Notes: a model not told the origin generated them from the letters alone. A DNA stretch of 64,000 nt from Natrarchaeobaculum sulfurireducens (GCF_003430825.1 NZ_CP024047.1:496001-560000); one strand, 5' to 3'. Counted from the first letter of the stretch, positions 45,280 through 54,133 are shown. Numbers and translations are program-made.

Positions 45280-45404
45280 AGCGTGGTGTTCGTGTCCGAC
45301 TCCTTCAACCGTTCGGGCTCTCACGAATCTCCCGGGCCATCGTTGTCAGTCCGGTCGACTGGCTGTCACACGATCGTTCGGCCCCATTCAGGTACGCCGA
45401 TATT

Positions 45405-45422
45405 GACGGACAGCAGTCCGTC
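45405..45422. promoter_or_regulatory. Perfect 18-bp hairpin/palindrome between the amidohydrolase and hisH genes
   Basis: GACGGAC (45405-45411) and GTCCGTC (45416-45422) form a perfect 7-bp inverted repeat around AGCA. It lies about 34 bp upstream of the hisH TATA-like box, so it is a candidate operator or RNA hairpin. Confidence 0.45.
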
Positions 45423-45490
45423 TGACGACTCGAGCCCACCGAAATTACGCGAATGGCAATACACTTCAACGGTGCGTGCCCAGATCCGGT

Positions 45491-46153
45491 ATGAGCACGG
45501 TACCCGAATCCCCCGAGGAAGCGCTCGCCTCCGTCGTCGTCGTCGACTACGGACTGGGGAATCTCAGAAGCGTCACCCGCGGCCTAGAGCGGGCGGGCGC
45601 GGCCGTCGAGATCACCGACGACCCGGATGCCTTCGCCGCGGCCGACGGCGTCGTCCTCCCTGGCGTCGGCGCGTTCCGCGAAGGCGTCGAGAACGCCGAC
45701 CCGATCCGCGAGGACCTCCTGGCCGTCGCCGAACGGGGCCAGCCCCTGTTCGGAATCTGTCTCGGGATGCAGATGTTACTCACCTCGAGTGAGGAAGGAA
45801 CCACCGACGGCGAGTCCGCCGTGGAGGGACTCGACCTGATCCCCGGAACGAACGTCCGCTTTGCGGAGGGCCAGAAGGTCCCCCACATGGGCTGGAACGA
45901 ACTCTCACTCGAGCGCGAGCATCCGCTCGTCGACGGCGTCGATGGGGAGTACGCCTACTTCGTTCACTCCTACTACGCGGTCCCCGACGACGAGGGCGCC
46001 GCGGTCGCGACGACCGACTACGGCCGTGAGTTCCCATCGATCGTGGCCAACGAGGACGGCACCGTCTTCGGAACCCAGTTCCACCCCGAAAAGAGCGGCG
46101 AGACGGGGCTGCAGATCCTGCGGAACTTCGTCGAAATCTGCGCCGACGACTGA
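45491..46153 (+). CDS. hisH: Imidazole glycerol phosphate synthase subunit HisH
   Basis: This 220-residue class I glutamine amidotransferase has Cys90 in GICLGMQML and the His198/Glu200 pair in FGTQFHPEKSG; the oxyanion loop is LPGVGAFREG. It supplies ammonia to HisF in histidine synthesis. No other his genes are adjacent, as is usual in haloarchaea. TATA-like CAATACAC lies about 31 bp before ATG 45491. Confidence 0.94.
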   Translation: MSTVPESPEEALASVVVVDYGLGNLRSVTRGLERAGAAVEITDDPDAFAAADGVVLPGVGAFREGVENADPIREDLLAVAERGQPLFGICLGMQMLLTSSEEGTTDGESAVEGLDLIPGTNVRFAEGQKVPHMGWNELSLEREHPLVDGVDGEYAYFVHSYYAVPDDEGAAVATTDYGREFPSIVANEDGTVFGTQFHPEKSGETGLQILRNFVEICADD

Positions 46154-46223
46154 CGTTCGGTCGGTCGCTTAGAATTCGATTCTAGGATATTAAGGGGTAG
46201 CCGTTCCTAAATGACATTCCAGT

Positions 46224-46234
46224 TAATACTTTTA
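46224..46234 (+). promoter_or_regulatory. TATA box of the soluble transducer gene
   Basis: TAATACTTTTA is centred about 28-30 bp before ATG 46259 and excludes the upstream in-frame start at 46211. Confidence 0.6.
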
Positions 46235-46258
46235 GGGGAGACGTTCGTCGGCGTCAGC

Positions 46259-47803
46259 ATGTCACGATCAGGACCGGCGTCCGCAGGGGAGACGGCAGAC
46301 GGGACCGAGCCGTCGGCCGCGGCGATCGACGACGACGTCCTCACGACCGCACAGGGGGCCGTCGGGGTCGTCCACGAGACCTCGTCGGCCGTCGACGACG
46401 AACTTCAGTCGATCAACGAACTCGCTGCCGCGCAGGTCGACAGTATGGTCGCGGTCGCCGACGACGTCTCCGACCTCAGCGCGACGATCGAGGAGGTCGC
46501 CTCGAGCGCCTCGGAGATGGCCGACCGAAGCGAGCACGCGGCCGAGGCGGTCGAGGCGGGGACCGAAGCGTCGACGGACGCTGCAGCGGCGATGGACGAC
46601 GTCGCGACAGTCGTCGACGCCATCGCCGATGACGTTGGACGACTCGTCGAGAGCGTCGAACGGATCGACGAGATCGTCGACGTGATCGCCTCGATCGCGG
46701 ACGAAACCAATCTCCTCGCGCTCAACGCGTCGATCCAGGCCGCCCAGGCTGGCCAGGACGGCGCTGGATTCGGGGTCGTCGCGGGCGAGATCAAGTCGCT
46801 CGCGAACCAGTCTCAGGACCGAACCGGCGAGGTCGAGACCGTCGTCGACGAGATCACGGCCGCGACCCGAACGCTCTCCGAGCGTCTCGAGTCGGCCGTC
46901 GAGATCGCCGAAACCGGCGCCCGACGAGCCGGGGACGCCGAAAGCGAACTCGAGACTGTCTCCGCGGCGGTGGCCGACGTGGCGGCCGGACTCGACGATG
47001 TCTCGACCGCGACGGGTGAAGGCGCACGAGCGAGCGAACGCGTCGCCCAGCGCTGTGAGGAGACCGCCGACTCCGCAGAACGGATCGACGACGCACTCGA
47101 CGCCATCGAGTCGAAACGCTACCGGCAGACCGACATGATCGGCGAGGTCGACCGCGCACTCGAGGTCGCGACCGAACCGCGCCGGAACCGACTCGCTGGG
47201 GGGTCCCGTATCCCGGCCGGGGTCGACGCCCTCGACGCGATCGGCGGCGTCCCGGAGGGCTGTCGTGGCGTCGTCGAAGTCGACGGCGAGGCTCCCGACC
47301 GGGACGCCGATCGGACCGTAGCCTCGCTCGTCGCGACGGCCGTCGCGAACGACTACGCCGTCTCGCTCTCTCCGACCGCATCGCTCGACCGACATACGCT
47401 CGAGCGGGCCTTCCGCGAGCACGGCCTGGATCTCGACCGGGCGTTCGATCGTGATCGGCTGTTCGTCATCGATCTCTTCGACAGCTGGGGCGGCGGGACC
47501 AACGTGTTCGACGTCGACGGGCAGGGGCTGGGGACGGTCAACGAGCGGATCGACAGCCGCCGGGACCGGCGATTGCTCGTGATCGGCAACATCGCCGGCG
47601 AACTCCACGCATTCGGCGAGCAAGCCACCCGAGAGACGACCTACGACAACGACGGCGGCGTCCTCGAGGTTACGGATACGGTCGTCAACGTCGTCGACGA
47701 GGACGCCGTTCCGTCGACGCTCGCGCGCTTTTACGCTGGCGCAGCCGACCAGGTGGTCCGCGTCGAGGCTGGCCCGGACCTGACGGTCCCGCGGACGCCC
47801 TAA
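46259..47803 (+). CDS. Soluble chemoreceptor-like (MCP signal domain) protein with KaiC/RecA-like C-terminal domain
   Basis: This 514-residue cytoplasmic protein has no membrane segment. The MCP signalling hairpin is at about 40-300, with the tip [18 protein letters not shown] followed by AGFGVVAGEIKSLANQS. In canonical receptors the tip reads with E, R, E and R at positions here occupied by Q160, Q163, Q166 and A169. From about 313 a KaiC/RecA-like domain follows (RIPAGVDALDAIGGVPEGC, Walker-B-like RLFVIDLFDS), but no Walker A GxxGxGK is present. It resembles haloarchaeal 'HTR-like' proteins. It may bind chemotaxis proteins without normal kinase control. Confidence 0.82.
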   Translation: MSRSGPASAGETADGTEPSAAAIDDDVLTTAQGAVGVVHETSSAVDDELQSINELAAAQVDSMVAVADDVSDLSATIEEVASSASEMADRSEHAAEAVEAGTEASTDAAAAMDDVATVVDAIADDVGRLVESVERIDEIVDVIASIADETNLLALNASIQAAQAGQDGAGFGVVAGEIKSLANQSQDRTGEVETVVDEITAATRTLSERLESAVEIAETGARRAGDAESELETVSAAVADVAAGLDDVSTATGEGARASERVAQRCEETADSAERIDDALDAIESKRYRQTDMIGEVDRALEVATEPRRNRLAGGSRIPAGVDALDAIGGVPEGCRGVVEVDGEAPDRDADRTVASLVATAVANDYAVSLSPTASLDRHTLERAFREHGLDLDRAFDRDRLFVIDLFDSWGGGTNVFDVDGQGLGTVNERIDSRRDRRLLVIGNIAGELHAFGEQATRETTYDNDGGVLEVTDTVVNVVDEDAVPSTLARFYAGAADQVVRVEAGPDLTVPRTP

Positions 47804-47917
47804 GCCAGTTCGGGACGATAGGTCGACGTCGGCGCTAACCGGACCGATGCGGACAGTCACCGGTGAGCCGTCTCCTCGAGCGCCACAGTTAGGGGCCTGC
47901 CGACAGTTTCTCCGAGC

Positions 47918-48400
47918 ATGTCCACGTTCGAACGCCGGGTGAGTCTCGGCCTCGGCGTCGTCCTCCTCGTCGTCTTCGCCTGGTCGCTCTGGAACAGCCT
48001 CGAGGTCCTCGCCGCTGATCCGACCTCGTCTACCGCCGTCGCACTCGTCCTCGCAGGTATCGCGGTGCTGCTCGGCGCGCTCGCGTTCGTGGCCGCCGGT
48101 CTCCGAGAACGGCTGCCCGTCGCCGGACGGTCGCTCGAGTGGTGGCAGCTCCAGGGCGTCGGCTTCGCAGCACTCGGCGGCTACATGGTGATCTCCGGAC
48201 TCGCACAGGGGGTTCCCGCTTCCGTCTACGACGGCTCGACGCTCGCCGCAGGGGTCGCGTTCGTCGCCGTCGGCTACATCCGGTTTCGAGACGGCGTTCC
48301 CGAGGAACCCGAGCCGACGGGACGACAGGCAGCGATTATCGTCGTCGGAACGCTTGCAGCGCTGCTCGTGCTCGCGTTCTTCATGATCTGGTCGCTCTGA
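47918..48400 (+). CDS. Multi-pass membrane protein
   Basis: The 160-residue protein has about four membrane segments (LGLGVVLLVVFAWSLWNSLE, VALVLAGIAVLLGALAFVAA, GVGFAALGGYMVISGLAQGV, AAIIVVGTLAALLVLAFFMI). No family motif is recognised. A TATA-like AGTTAGG is about 28 bp before the ATG. Confidence 0.7.
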   Translation: MSTFERRVSLGLGVVLLVVFAWSLWNSLEVLAADPTSSTAVALVLAGIAVLLGALAFVAAGLRERLPVAGRSLEWWQLQGVGFAALGGYMVISGLAQGVPASVYDGSTLAAGVAFVAVGYIRFRDGVPEEPEPTGRQAAIIVVGTLAALLVLAFFMIWSL

Positions 48401-48460
48401 CGAGTCGCTGTCGTCGGGGCGGCCCGAACGCTCGCATCTCTCGCCGGCGGTCTAGCACGG

Positions 48461-48470
48461 TAATTTATGG
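48461..48470 (+). promoter_or_regulatory. TATA box ahead of a 42-codon ORF
   Basis: TAATTTATGG is centred about 29 bp before ATG 48494, the spacing of a leaderless promoter. It is one of the better TATA matches in the window, although only a tiny ORF follows. Confidence 0.45.
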
Positions 48471-48493
48471 GATACTCGCTCGGAGTAGTCGGT

Positions 48494-48622
48494 ATGTTCG
48501 GCCTCCTGACCGACGACGTCGACCTCGCTCGAGCGGGCGTCGCCGACGCGGCCGACCGGATCGACGGCGACGCCCCCTCTCACAGTAGCTCGCGAACGTC
48601 GGAGTACCACATGTCGTGGTAG
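48494..48622 (+). CDS. Possible 42-residue protein or truncated gene
   Basis: The frame begins MFGLLTDDVDLARAGVADAA and runs to a stop at 48622, overlapping the 3' end of the SWIM gene on the other strand. The first 30 residues have haloarchaeal composition; the end reads as antisense of the SWIM gene. It may be a small gene, or the stub of a longer gene cut by rearrangement. Confidence 0.35.
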   Translation: MFGLLTDDVDLARAGVADAADRIDGDAPSHSSSRTSEYHMSW

Positions 48623-48933
48623 TCGACGTGACCGACCCGGCGGGCGATGGCGACCGCCAGTGCGTGCCAGCACTGTTCGGTCGGATCGTCCGGATCGAGG
48701 TTGTACTCGCTGTCTTTGCAGGTGCAACCGCCGTCTTCGACGATATATTCGTCCTCGTAGCCGACGACGATCGTGAAATCCCGGTAGGCCTTCACCCGTC
48801 CTTCACCGACGGCTTCGATTGCACGAAGCCCACGGTCGCCGTGGAGTCGAGAGATCTGGTCGACGAGCGCCGGCGTTAGCTCTCCAGCTTCTTCGAGGCC
48901 AGCCTGCCAGCGCTCGACGGGGTCTCCGGACAC
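48580..48933 (-). CDS. SWIM zinc-finger protein
   Basis: The 117-residue protein carries a C-terminal SWIM motif, CTCKDSEYNLDP... then CWHALAVAIARRVG (CxC...CxH). It starts at GTG 48933 with a TATA-like GATTTTAC about 26 bp upstream on the minus strand. SWIM domains bind DNA or proteins; haloarchaea contain many stand-alone SWIM proteins of unknown role, some linked to recombination. Confidence 0.82.
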   Translation of the reverse strand: MSGDPVERWQAGLEEAGELTPALVDQISRLHGDRGLRAIEAVGEGRVKAYRDFTIVVGYEDEYIVEDGGCTCKDSEYNLDPDDPTEQCWHALAVAIARRVGHVDYHDMWYSDVRELL

Positions 48934-48993
48934 GACCGGACCTCTGTACCCAACTGTAAAATCGGTTTGGTTGTACTGATCGGCCCGACCGGG

Positions 48994-50328
48994 TCAAGAG
49001 AGTTCCTCGAGAACCCACTCGGTCGCCTCGAGCAGTGTTCGGGCCTGCACGGTCGCGAGTCCGTAGTTGGCGGTCGCCGCGACTGCGGCGGATGTGGCAT
49101 CTCTGGCAGCGTCGCGCTCGAGTAGCCGATCTCCGCTCCCTACGCTCGTGAGGATCACGTTCAGTCGGCGCTGGGCCAGTGCGGACCTCTCGCTTTCCTC
49201 CTGTGCTGACTCGATAGCGTCGACGGCACCCGCTTTCGCCGTCCGAACGTCGTCGGCATCGTCCGGCCGGTCGAGGACGAGGTCGTCCGATCCCGCGCGC
49301 AGTCGGTCGATCGCCAGGAGGTCGTTCTCGACGCCGAGGACCGTGAGGACCGATCGTCCGAGCCGGTTCGTTTCGCTGTACTCGAGTGCGTTCTCGTAGG
49401 ACCCACGTGCCGTCGAGACGAGATCTGACGCGAGCCGTTCTCGGGGCGTTCCATCGACTGGCTCGTCGAAAAGCTCGAAGCCGGCGTCGCCAACGTCTGC
49501 GGGAAGTTCCTCGATCCGATCACGAACGTCGTCGAGAAGCGCCGAGGCGGCCGACTCGAACTCGTCGTCGAACGATCGGTCACCGATCGTCGTCTGGCGT
49601 TCGAGGAGGTACGTCGCCTCTTCGAGCGTCGCCCGACCCCACTCGTGGCGGTCTGCGAGTTCGCCGATCAGTTCGACGTCCGACGTTCTGGGTCCGGCTC
49701 GAGCGGCTTCCTCGAGTGCTCGGTTCGCCTCGTCGAGTCGCCGTTCGGCCGTCGCGTAGACGACGACAGCCTCTTCGGAACCGTCGCCGGTTCTGGTGAG
49801 TTCGTCGTCGACAGTCGCAACTGCCGTCTCGAGGTCGGAAAGTGACCCCTCGAGGTCCGCGGTGGTTCGGTCGTCGGTTGCAGCGGCGTAGGCTGCCTCG
49901 GCTTCGCCAGCCCATCGGCGGGTGGTCACGAGGTGAGCCAGACGAGCGTAGCCTTCCGGTTGCGACTCGAGCCCCTCGAGCCTGTCGCGGGCCCGGTCCC
50001 GATTCTCCTCGACGTACTGACGAACCGCTTCGTTCGGAATCGTCTCCTCGAGTGCATCCGGGATCTCGGCGAGCAGCGACTCGACGCGGTCGATACCCTC
50101 GTCGATCGGCTCTTCGGTCACCTCGAGCGGGAGGTCGTCGGGTTCGGGTGGCCGTTCGAGGTCGGCGATCGCGAGCAGTTCGTCTTCGGTGGCGTCGATC
50201 GGTGGGTGGTCGTCCGACGGCGACGACGAACAGCCGGCGAGTGCAACCGCACCGACCGCTGTCGCGGCGAGGGTTCCACCTGAGACGAGTAGCCGCCGGC
50301 GCGAGGGGTCGTCTCCGTGGCGTGTCAT
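48994..50328 (-). CDS. Predicted TAT lipoprotein, helical, unknown function
   Basis: The 444-residue protein starts with a twin-arginine signal (SRRRLLVSGGTLAATAVG) and lipobox LAGC near residue 33. The mature part is almost wholly helical and rich in Glu/Ala/Asp, with repeated helical-repeat-like segments. It overlaps the upstream lipoprotein gene by 4 nt, so both are translated from one mRNA. The pair may form a surface-anchored complex (inference). Confidence 0.8.
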   Translation of the reverse strand: MTRHGDDPSRRRLLVSGGTLAATAVGAVALAGCSSSPSDDHPPIDATEDELLAIADLERPPEPDDLPLEVTEEPIDEGIDRVESLLAEIPDALEETIPNEAVRQYVEENRDRARDRLEGLESQPEGYARLAHLVTTRRWAGEAEAAYAAATDDRTTADLEGSLSDLETAVATVDDELTRTGDGSEEAVVVYATAERRLDEANRALEEAARAGPRTSDVELIGELADRHEWGRATLEEATYLLERQTTIGDRSFDDEFESAASALLDDVRDRIEELPADVGDAGFELFDEPVDGTPRERLASDLVSTARGSYENALEYSETNRLGRSVLTVLGVENDLLAIDRLRAGSDDLVLDRPDDADDVRTAKAGAVDAIESAQEESERSALAQRRLNVILTSVGSGDRLLERDAARDATSAAVAATANYGLATVQARTLLEATEWVLEELS

Positions 50329-50939
50329 TCGCCATCACCGTCTTCAGAGTGGAGCTGTTCCGGCGGCACGTCGAAGGTACCGCTGTATCCGGATCCAAAG
50401 CCACCCGGTGGCGTCTCGTAAGCGACCGGCAGTTCGAGCATCGTCACCTGGATCTGGCGGTCGTCGAGCGCACACTCGACGTCGGGGTCGCGTTTGCCCT
50501 GACAGAACTGGATGCGGACGCCCTCGCCGCTCGAGCGCGGTTCGACGTACTGGACCGACGCCTCGTAACACGCCTCGAGTTCTCTCTCCACGATCACTCC
50601 GGTCGCTTCCTCGTAGTCGATCGCGCGCAAGAAGGCGAGCGGATCGTCGACGTCGTCGATCGGATCGTCCCGGAACTCGATGGCCTCGAGGTGCTCGCGC
50701 TCGACGACGTAGGGGAGCCGGGAACGCCTCTCGTCGGTTTCCGTCTCCTCGATGACTTCGTCGTCGGAAGCGTCGAACCGGAGCGTTTCGACTTCGACGT
50801 CGGTGAGCACGTCGTCGATACCATCGGATTCGTCGGCGTCGGGCAAGCCAGCGTCGTCGGCGTCGGTGCAGCCCGCCGCGGCAGCGGCGACGGTGGCCGC
50901 ACAGGCCTGAATAGCACGACGGCGCGTCCAGGGGACCAT
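50325..50939 (-). CDS. Predicted TAT lipoprotein, first gene of a two-gene operon
   Basis: From ATG 50939 this is 204 residues with signal RRRAIQACAATVAAAAAGC, a twin-arginine/lipobox export signal. The mature region is acidic with paired Cys (ELEACYEASVQYVEP, IQFCQGKRDPDVECALDDRQ) that could form disulfides outside the cell. A minus-strand TATA-like CTTATCG is about 27 bp upstream of 50939. The much longer frame reaching 52295 is antisense to trm1 and is rejected. Confidence 0.75.
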   Translation of the reverse strand: MVPWTRRRAIQACAATVAAAAAGCTDADDAGLPDADESDGIDDVLTDVEVETLRFDASDDEVIEETETDERRSRLPYVVEREHLEAIEFRDDPIDDVDDPLAFLRAIDYEEATGVIVERELEACYEASVQYVEPRSSGEGVRIQFCQGKRDPDVECALDDRQIQVTMLELPVAYETPPGGFGSGYSGTFDVPPEQLHSEDGDGE

Positions 50940-51038
50940 GTCCGCGAGTCTATGGACGGTCGATAAGTGTCTTTCTCTGTCAGGTTCGTTTGCCCTCGAG
51001 ATCACACCGCTTTTCGCCCGGTAGCACCCAGGAGTGAT

Positions 51039-52154
51039 ATGCGCGTCACCGAGGGCGGAATCGAACTCGAGGTCCCCGGCGAACAGACCGAGGGCGTCGA
51101 GGAGTCGGTGTTTTACAACCCCCGACAGGAGCTGAACCGGGACCTGACGATCGCTACTCTGCGGGCCTTTCGTGACCGCGAGGACCGCGCCGAGTCGTAC
51201 CTGGACGCGATGACGGCGAGCGGCGTCCGAGGGGTCCGCGCCGCCGCCGACGGCTGGGACGTGACCTGTTGTGATCTCGAGGCCGACGCCGTCTCCCTGG
51301 CTCGCGAGAACCTCGAGCGAAACGGACTCGAGGCCCGCGTCGAACACCGCAATGTCAACGCGCTCGCACACGACGAGGCGTTCGACGTGATCGACCTCGA
51401 TCCCTACGGCACTCCGATGCCGTTCGCCGACGCGGCGTTCGCCCGATGTCGCGACCTGGTCTGTGTCACCGCGACCGACACCGCGCCGCTGTGTGGTGCC
51501 CACTTCGCCAGCGGCGTCCGTTCGTACTCCGCCGTCCCGCAGAACACCGACTACCACGCCGAGATGGGCGTTCGCATCCTGCTTTCGGCGCTCGCCCGGA
51601 GCGCCGCCCGGTTCGACGTCGGCGTTAGACCCCTGCTTACCCACGCGACCAGCCACTACGTCCGAACGTACCTCGAGCTCGACCGGAAAGCCAGCGCGGC
51701 CGACGCCGCCGTCGACGAACTCGGCTTCCTCTATCACTGCGAGGACTGTCTCTACCGCGAGGCCGATCCCGGACTCGTCGCCGACCCGCTCGAGGCCTGT
51801 CCCCACTGCGAGGGCGAGCGACTGCTCACCGCAGGCCCGGTCTGGCTTGGCTCCGTCCGCGATCGTGAGTTCGTCGGTGCCGTCCGTGACGCCATCCCCG
51901 ATGCGTTCGATACGGCAAAGAACGGCCGGAAGCTGTGTGCGACGCTCGAGGCCGAACTCGACGAGCCGACTCACTACGACCAGCACAAGCTCTGTAAGAA
52001 CTGGGGACTGCCCGCGAACGCGATGGCCGACTTCCTCGCCGACCTCCGTGCGGCCGGGTTCGAGGCCTCGCCGGCCCACTACGGCGGGACGACGTTCAAG
52101 ACGGACGCAACCGTCGGCGAGGTTCGCGACGCGACCGAGGAGAACCTCGTCTGA
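51039..52154 (+). CDS. trm1: tRNA (guanine(26)-N(2))-dimethyltransferase Trm1
   Basis: This 371-residue SAM-dependent enzyme has [20 protein letters not shown] at the N terminus, the SAM motifs [16 protein letters not shown] and [15 protein letters not shown], and a C-terminal zinc-like cluster with CEDC and CPHC. It makes m2,2G at position 26 of tRNA. It is divergent from the lipoprotein operon. Confidence 0.94.
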   Translation: MRVTEGGIELEVPGEQTEGVEESVFYNPRQELNRDLTIATLRAFRDREDRAESYLDAMTASGVRGVRAAADGWDVTCCDLEADAVSLARENLERNGLEARVEHRNVNALAHDEAFDVIDLDPYGTPMPFADAAFARCRDLVCVTATDTAPLCGAHFASGVRSYSAVPQNTDYHAEMGVRILLSALARSAARFDVGVRPLLTHATSHYVRTYLELDRKASAADAAVDELGFLYHCEDCLYREADPGLVADPLEACPHCEGERLLTAGPVWLGSVRDREFVGAVRDAIPDAFDTAKNGRKLCATLEAELDEPTHYDQHKLCKNWGLPANAMADFLADLRAAGFEASPAHYGGTTFKTDATVGEVRDATEENLV

Positions 52155-52178
52155 GTCGGCCTGTATCCTATCCGCGTT

Positions 52179-52226
52179 ATCCGCTTGTTCGTCAGCTACG
52201 TCGTCCGTCTGTTCGTCGGCCACGTC
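52179..52226. repeat. Two imperfect 24-bp direct repeats
   Basis: Units 52179-52202 and 52203-52226 match at 19 of 24 positions. On the minus strand they encode DVADEQTD and DVADEQAD in a frame that is not that of the small membrane protein just upstream. Confidence 0.6.
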
Positions 52227-52278
52227 TCCCGCTGGTTCCTCGTCGGTGCTGCCCGTCGATTCCTCGTCGGCGGTCGTC

Positions 52279-52539
52279 TCAGTCCGAGTCCTCACCCGTC
52301 AGCTTTCGAAGCGTCAGATAGAGCACGACGAACATGACGACGAACCCGACTGCACCCTGAAGGAATTTCGTCCGCCGACTCGAGCCCGCCGCTTTCTCGT
52401 CCGCGGTATCGCCCACGACTGTCTCTTCAGCAGTCGGATCGGCTGTACTTTTCGGGCTCTCGTTGGGTTCGTCGTCGACCGATTCGTTCTCGCCATCGAA
52501 CAGAAGCGCGTGAAACAACATCTCGAGCGGACGTGCCAT
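52279..52539 (-). CDS. Small membrane-anchored protein
   Basis: From ATG 52539 (GTG 52545 is an alternative) this is 86 residues: MARPLEMLFHALLFDGENES, an acidic linker, then one C-terminal membrane helix FLQGAVGFVVMFVVLYLTL. The family is not recognised. A translated-looking acidic tail continues in another frame after the stop. Confidence 0.6.
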   Translation of the reverse strand: MARPLEMLFHALLFDGENESVDDEPNESPKSTADPTAEETVVGDTADEKAAGSSRRTKFLQGAVGFVVMFVVLYLTLRKLTGEDSD

Positions 52540-52630
52540 CCCCACGAAGGTAGTCCCGGTGGCTCGTTTCGCCTGCTGAGAACGCGTCTCGAGTCACCCG
52601 TTTTTGATGTATCCCCGCGTACGTACGTTC

Positions 52631-53950
52631 GTGGTGGAATACAGGGCCTTCCTCGAGTTCGCGACTCGCGTCGTCGCTCTCGCGCGTACCGAACAGCTTA
52701 CGCTGCTGGCGGCAGCCGTCGCCTTCTACGGGTTCATTTCGCTCGTCCCGCTCGTGTTGCTCGCTGTCGGAATTGCCGCATCGATCGGCGGTGATGCGCT
52801 CGCCGACCAGCTCACGGCCGCAGCGGGAGACGTCCTCACGCCAGCCGCCCAGGAACTGCTCGCCGACACCGTCCTCGATGACGCCGGTCGCCAGAGCGCG
52901 ACCGTCGCCGGCGCACTCGGACTTCTGTGGGGCTCGAGTCGTGTCCTCCGAGGTATCGATCGGGCGTTCTCCAGGGTGTACGGCACCGTTGCCTCGAAAA
53001 CGCTGCTCGATACCATCTGGGACGCGATGATCGCGTTCCTGGCGATCTCGTTCGGCCTCGCCATCGTCGGCGGACTCGAGGTCGTGATCCGGTTTCTCCC
53101 GGTTATCGAACTCGGATTCTTCGGCCCACTGTTCGTCCTGTTGGGTCTGGTGGTCACCTTCCTGCCACTGTACGTGATCTTCCCGGACGACAACGTCGGA
53201 CTCAGAGAGGCCTTACCCGGAACGATCATCGCCGCTGTCGGCTGGTTTGCGTTGAGTCGAACGTTCTCCATTTATGCGACTTTCGCCGCCGAAAACGCCG
53301 TTTACGGGGCGCTCGGTGCCGTATTCCTCGTCCTTATCTGGCTCTATGCCGGCGCGATAGTCCTCCTGTCCGGTGCCGTCTGTAACGCAGTCCTTGCCAA
53401 CCGTGAAGTGGATCGGCAGCTACAAAGTCCCGGCGCTCGACAGTTCTTCCCAGAAGCGATGACAGACGACGCTACGGGTGCCGACGAGGGGGACGCGACC
53501 GACCGCTCCGACGCGGACGACGGCCGGGCGAGGAGTGCGGACGCCCGAACGCGCTCGAGCGCCCGAACCCGGGACCGCGCTGACGATCCGGAAGCGCTCC
53601 GCGAGGAGATCGAGCGACTGCGCGACCGCGTCGACTCCTTCGAAGACTCCGTCGAGCGTCGAACCGTCCAGAAAGCGTCCCTCGAAGACGAGTTGAGACG
53701 CTACGTCCGCCGGCGAGTCCGTCGTGGCCACGCCCGCGGCTGGGGGCCATACCTCGTCTTGTTATACGGGACGGTGCTTGCTCTCGGCGCGTTTTACTTC
53801 CTCGAGGGCTGGGCAGCGATCGTCGCGATGCTCGTCGTCTGGACATCGGTGCTCGGCGTCTACCTCCTTATGGTGCTGTTCGGTGCGGGTATGGCGCTGC
53901 TCGACGTCCCGGGGAAACTCCGGGATGCGATCGGCGACCGCCGATCCTGA
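52631..53950 (+). CDS. YihY/BrkB-family membrane protein with C-terminal coiled coil and extra membrane pair
   Basis: The 439-residue protein has six membrane segments of the YihY/BrkB family (about 1-280; LTLLAAAVAFYGFISLVPLV, LGLLWGSSRVLRGIDRAFSR, YVIFPDDNVGLREALPGTII). A 100-residue acidic then charged helical region follows (EALREEIERLRDRVDSFEDS, coiled coil), then two more membrane helices near the C terminus. A TATA-like GTTTTTGAT about 28 bp upstream favours the leaderless GTG at 52631 over TTG 52604/ATG 52607. Function unknown; transport has been suggested for the family. Confidence 0.82.
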   Translation: MVEYRAFLEFATRVVALARTEQLTLLAAAVAFYGFISLVPLVLLAVGIAASIGGDALADQLTAAAGDVLTPAAQELLADTVLDDAGRQSATVAGALGLLWGSSRVLRGIDRAFSRVYGTVASKTLLDTIWDAMIAFLAISFGLAIVGGLEVVIRFLPVIELGFFGPLFVLLGLVVTFLPLYVIFPDDNVGLREALPGTIIAAVGWFALSRTFSIYATFAAENAVYGALGAVFLVLIWLYAGAIVLLSGAVCNAVLANREVDRQLQSPGARQFFPEAMTDDATGADEGDATDRSDADDGRARSADARTRSSARTRDRADDPEALREEIERLRDRVDSFEDSVERRTVQKASLEDELRRYVRRRVRRGHARGWGPYLVLLYGTVLALGAFYFLEGWAAIVAMLVVWTSVLGVYLLMVLFGAGMALLDVPGKLRDAIGDRRS

Positions 53951-54133
53951 GCCCTGGTTTTCGGCGTGTTTTGCCGTTCCACCGCACCGTCGGTCCGTTT
54001 TGGCCCCTGCTGTGTCTCCTCGCATCCGTTCACCCGCTAGCCGATCCGTACCGTAGAGCCACTGCTCTCAAACCGATGATGAAAAATCAGCTACCGAGTC
54101 GGCCAGTCGGTTCCTAAATCGTGTGTTTGGCGG

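Noticed and set aside
46268-47860. 530-codon minus-strand frame opposite the transducer-like gene
   Set aside because: Arg/Val-rich shadow of a clear MCP-type coding sequence; no domain.
50940-52295. Very long minus-strand frame (656 codons from 52295 to 50325)
   Set aside because: Its upper part is antisense to trm1 and only the last 204 codons, after a TATA box and ATG 50939, have a lipoprotein signal and sensible composition.
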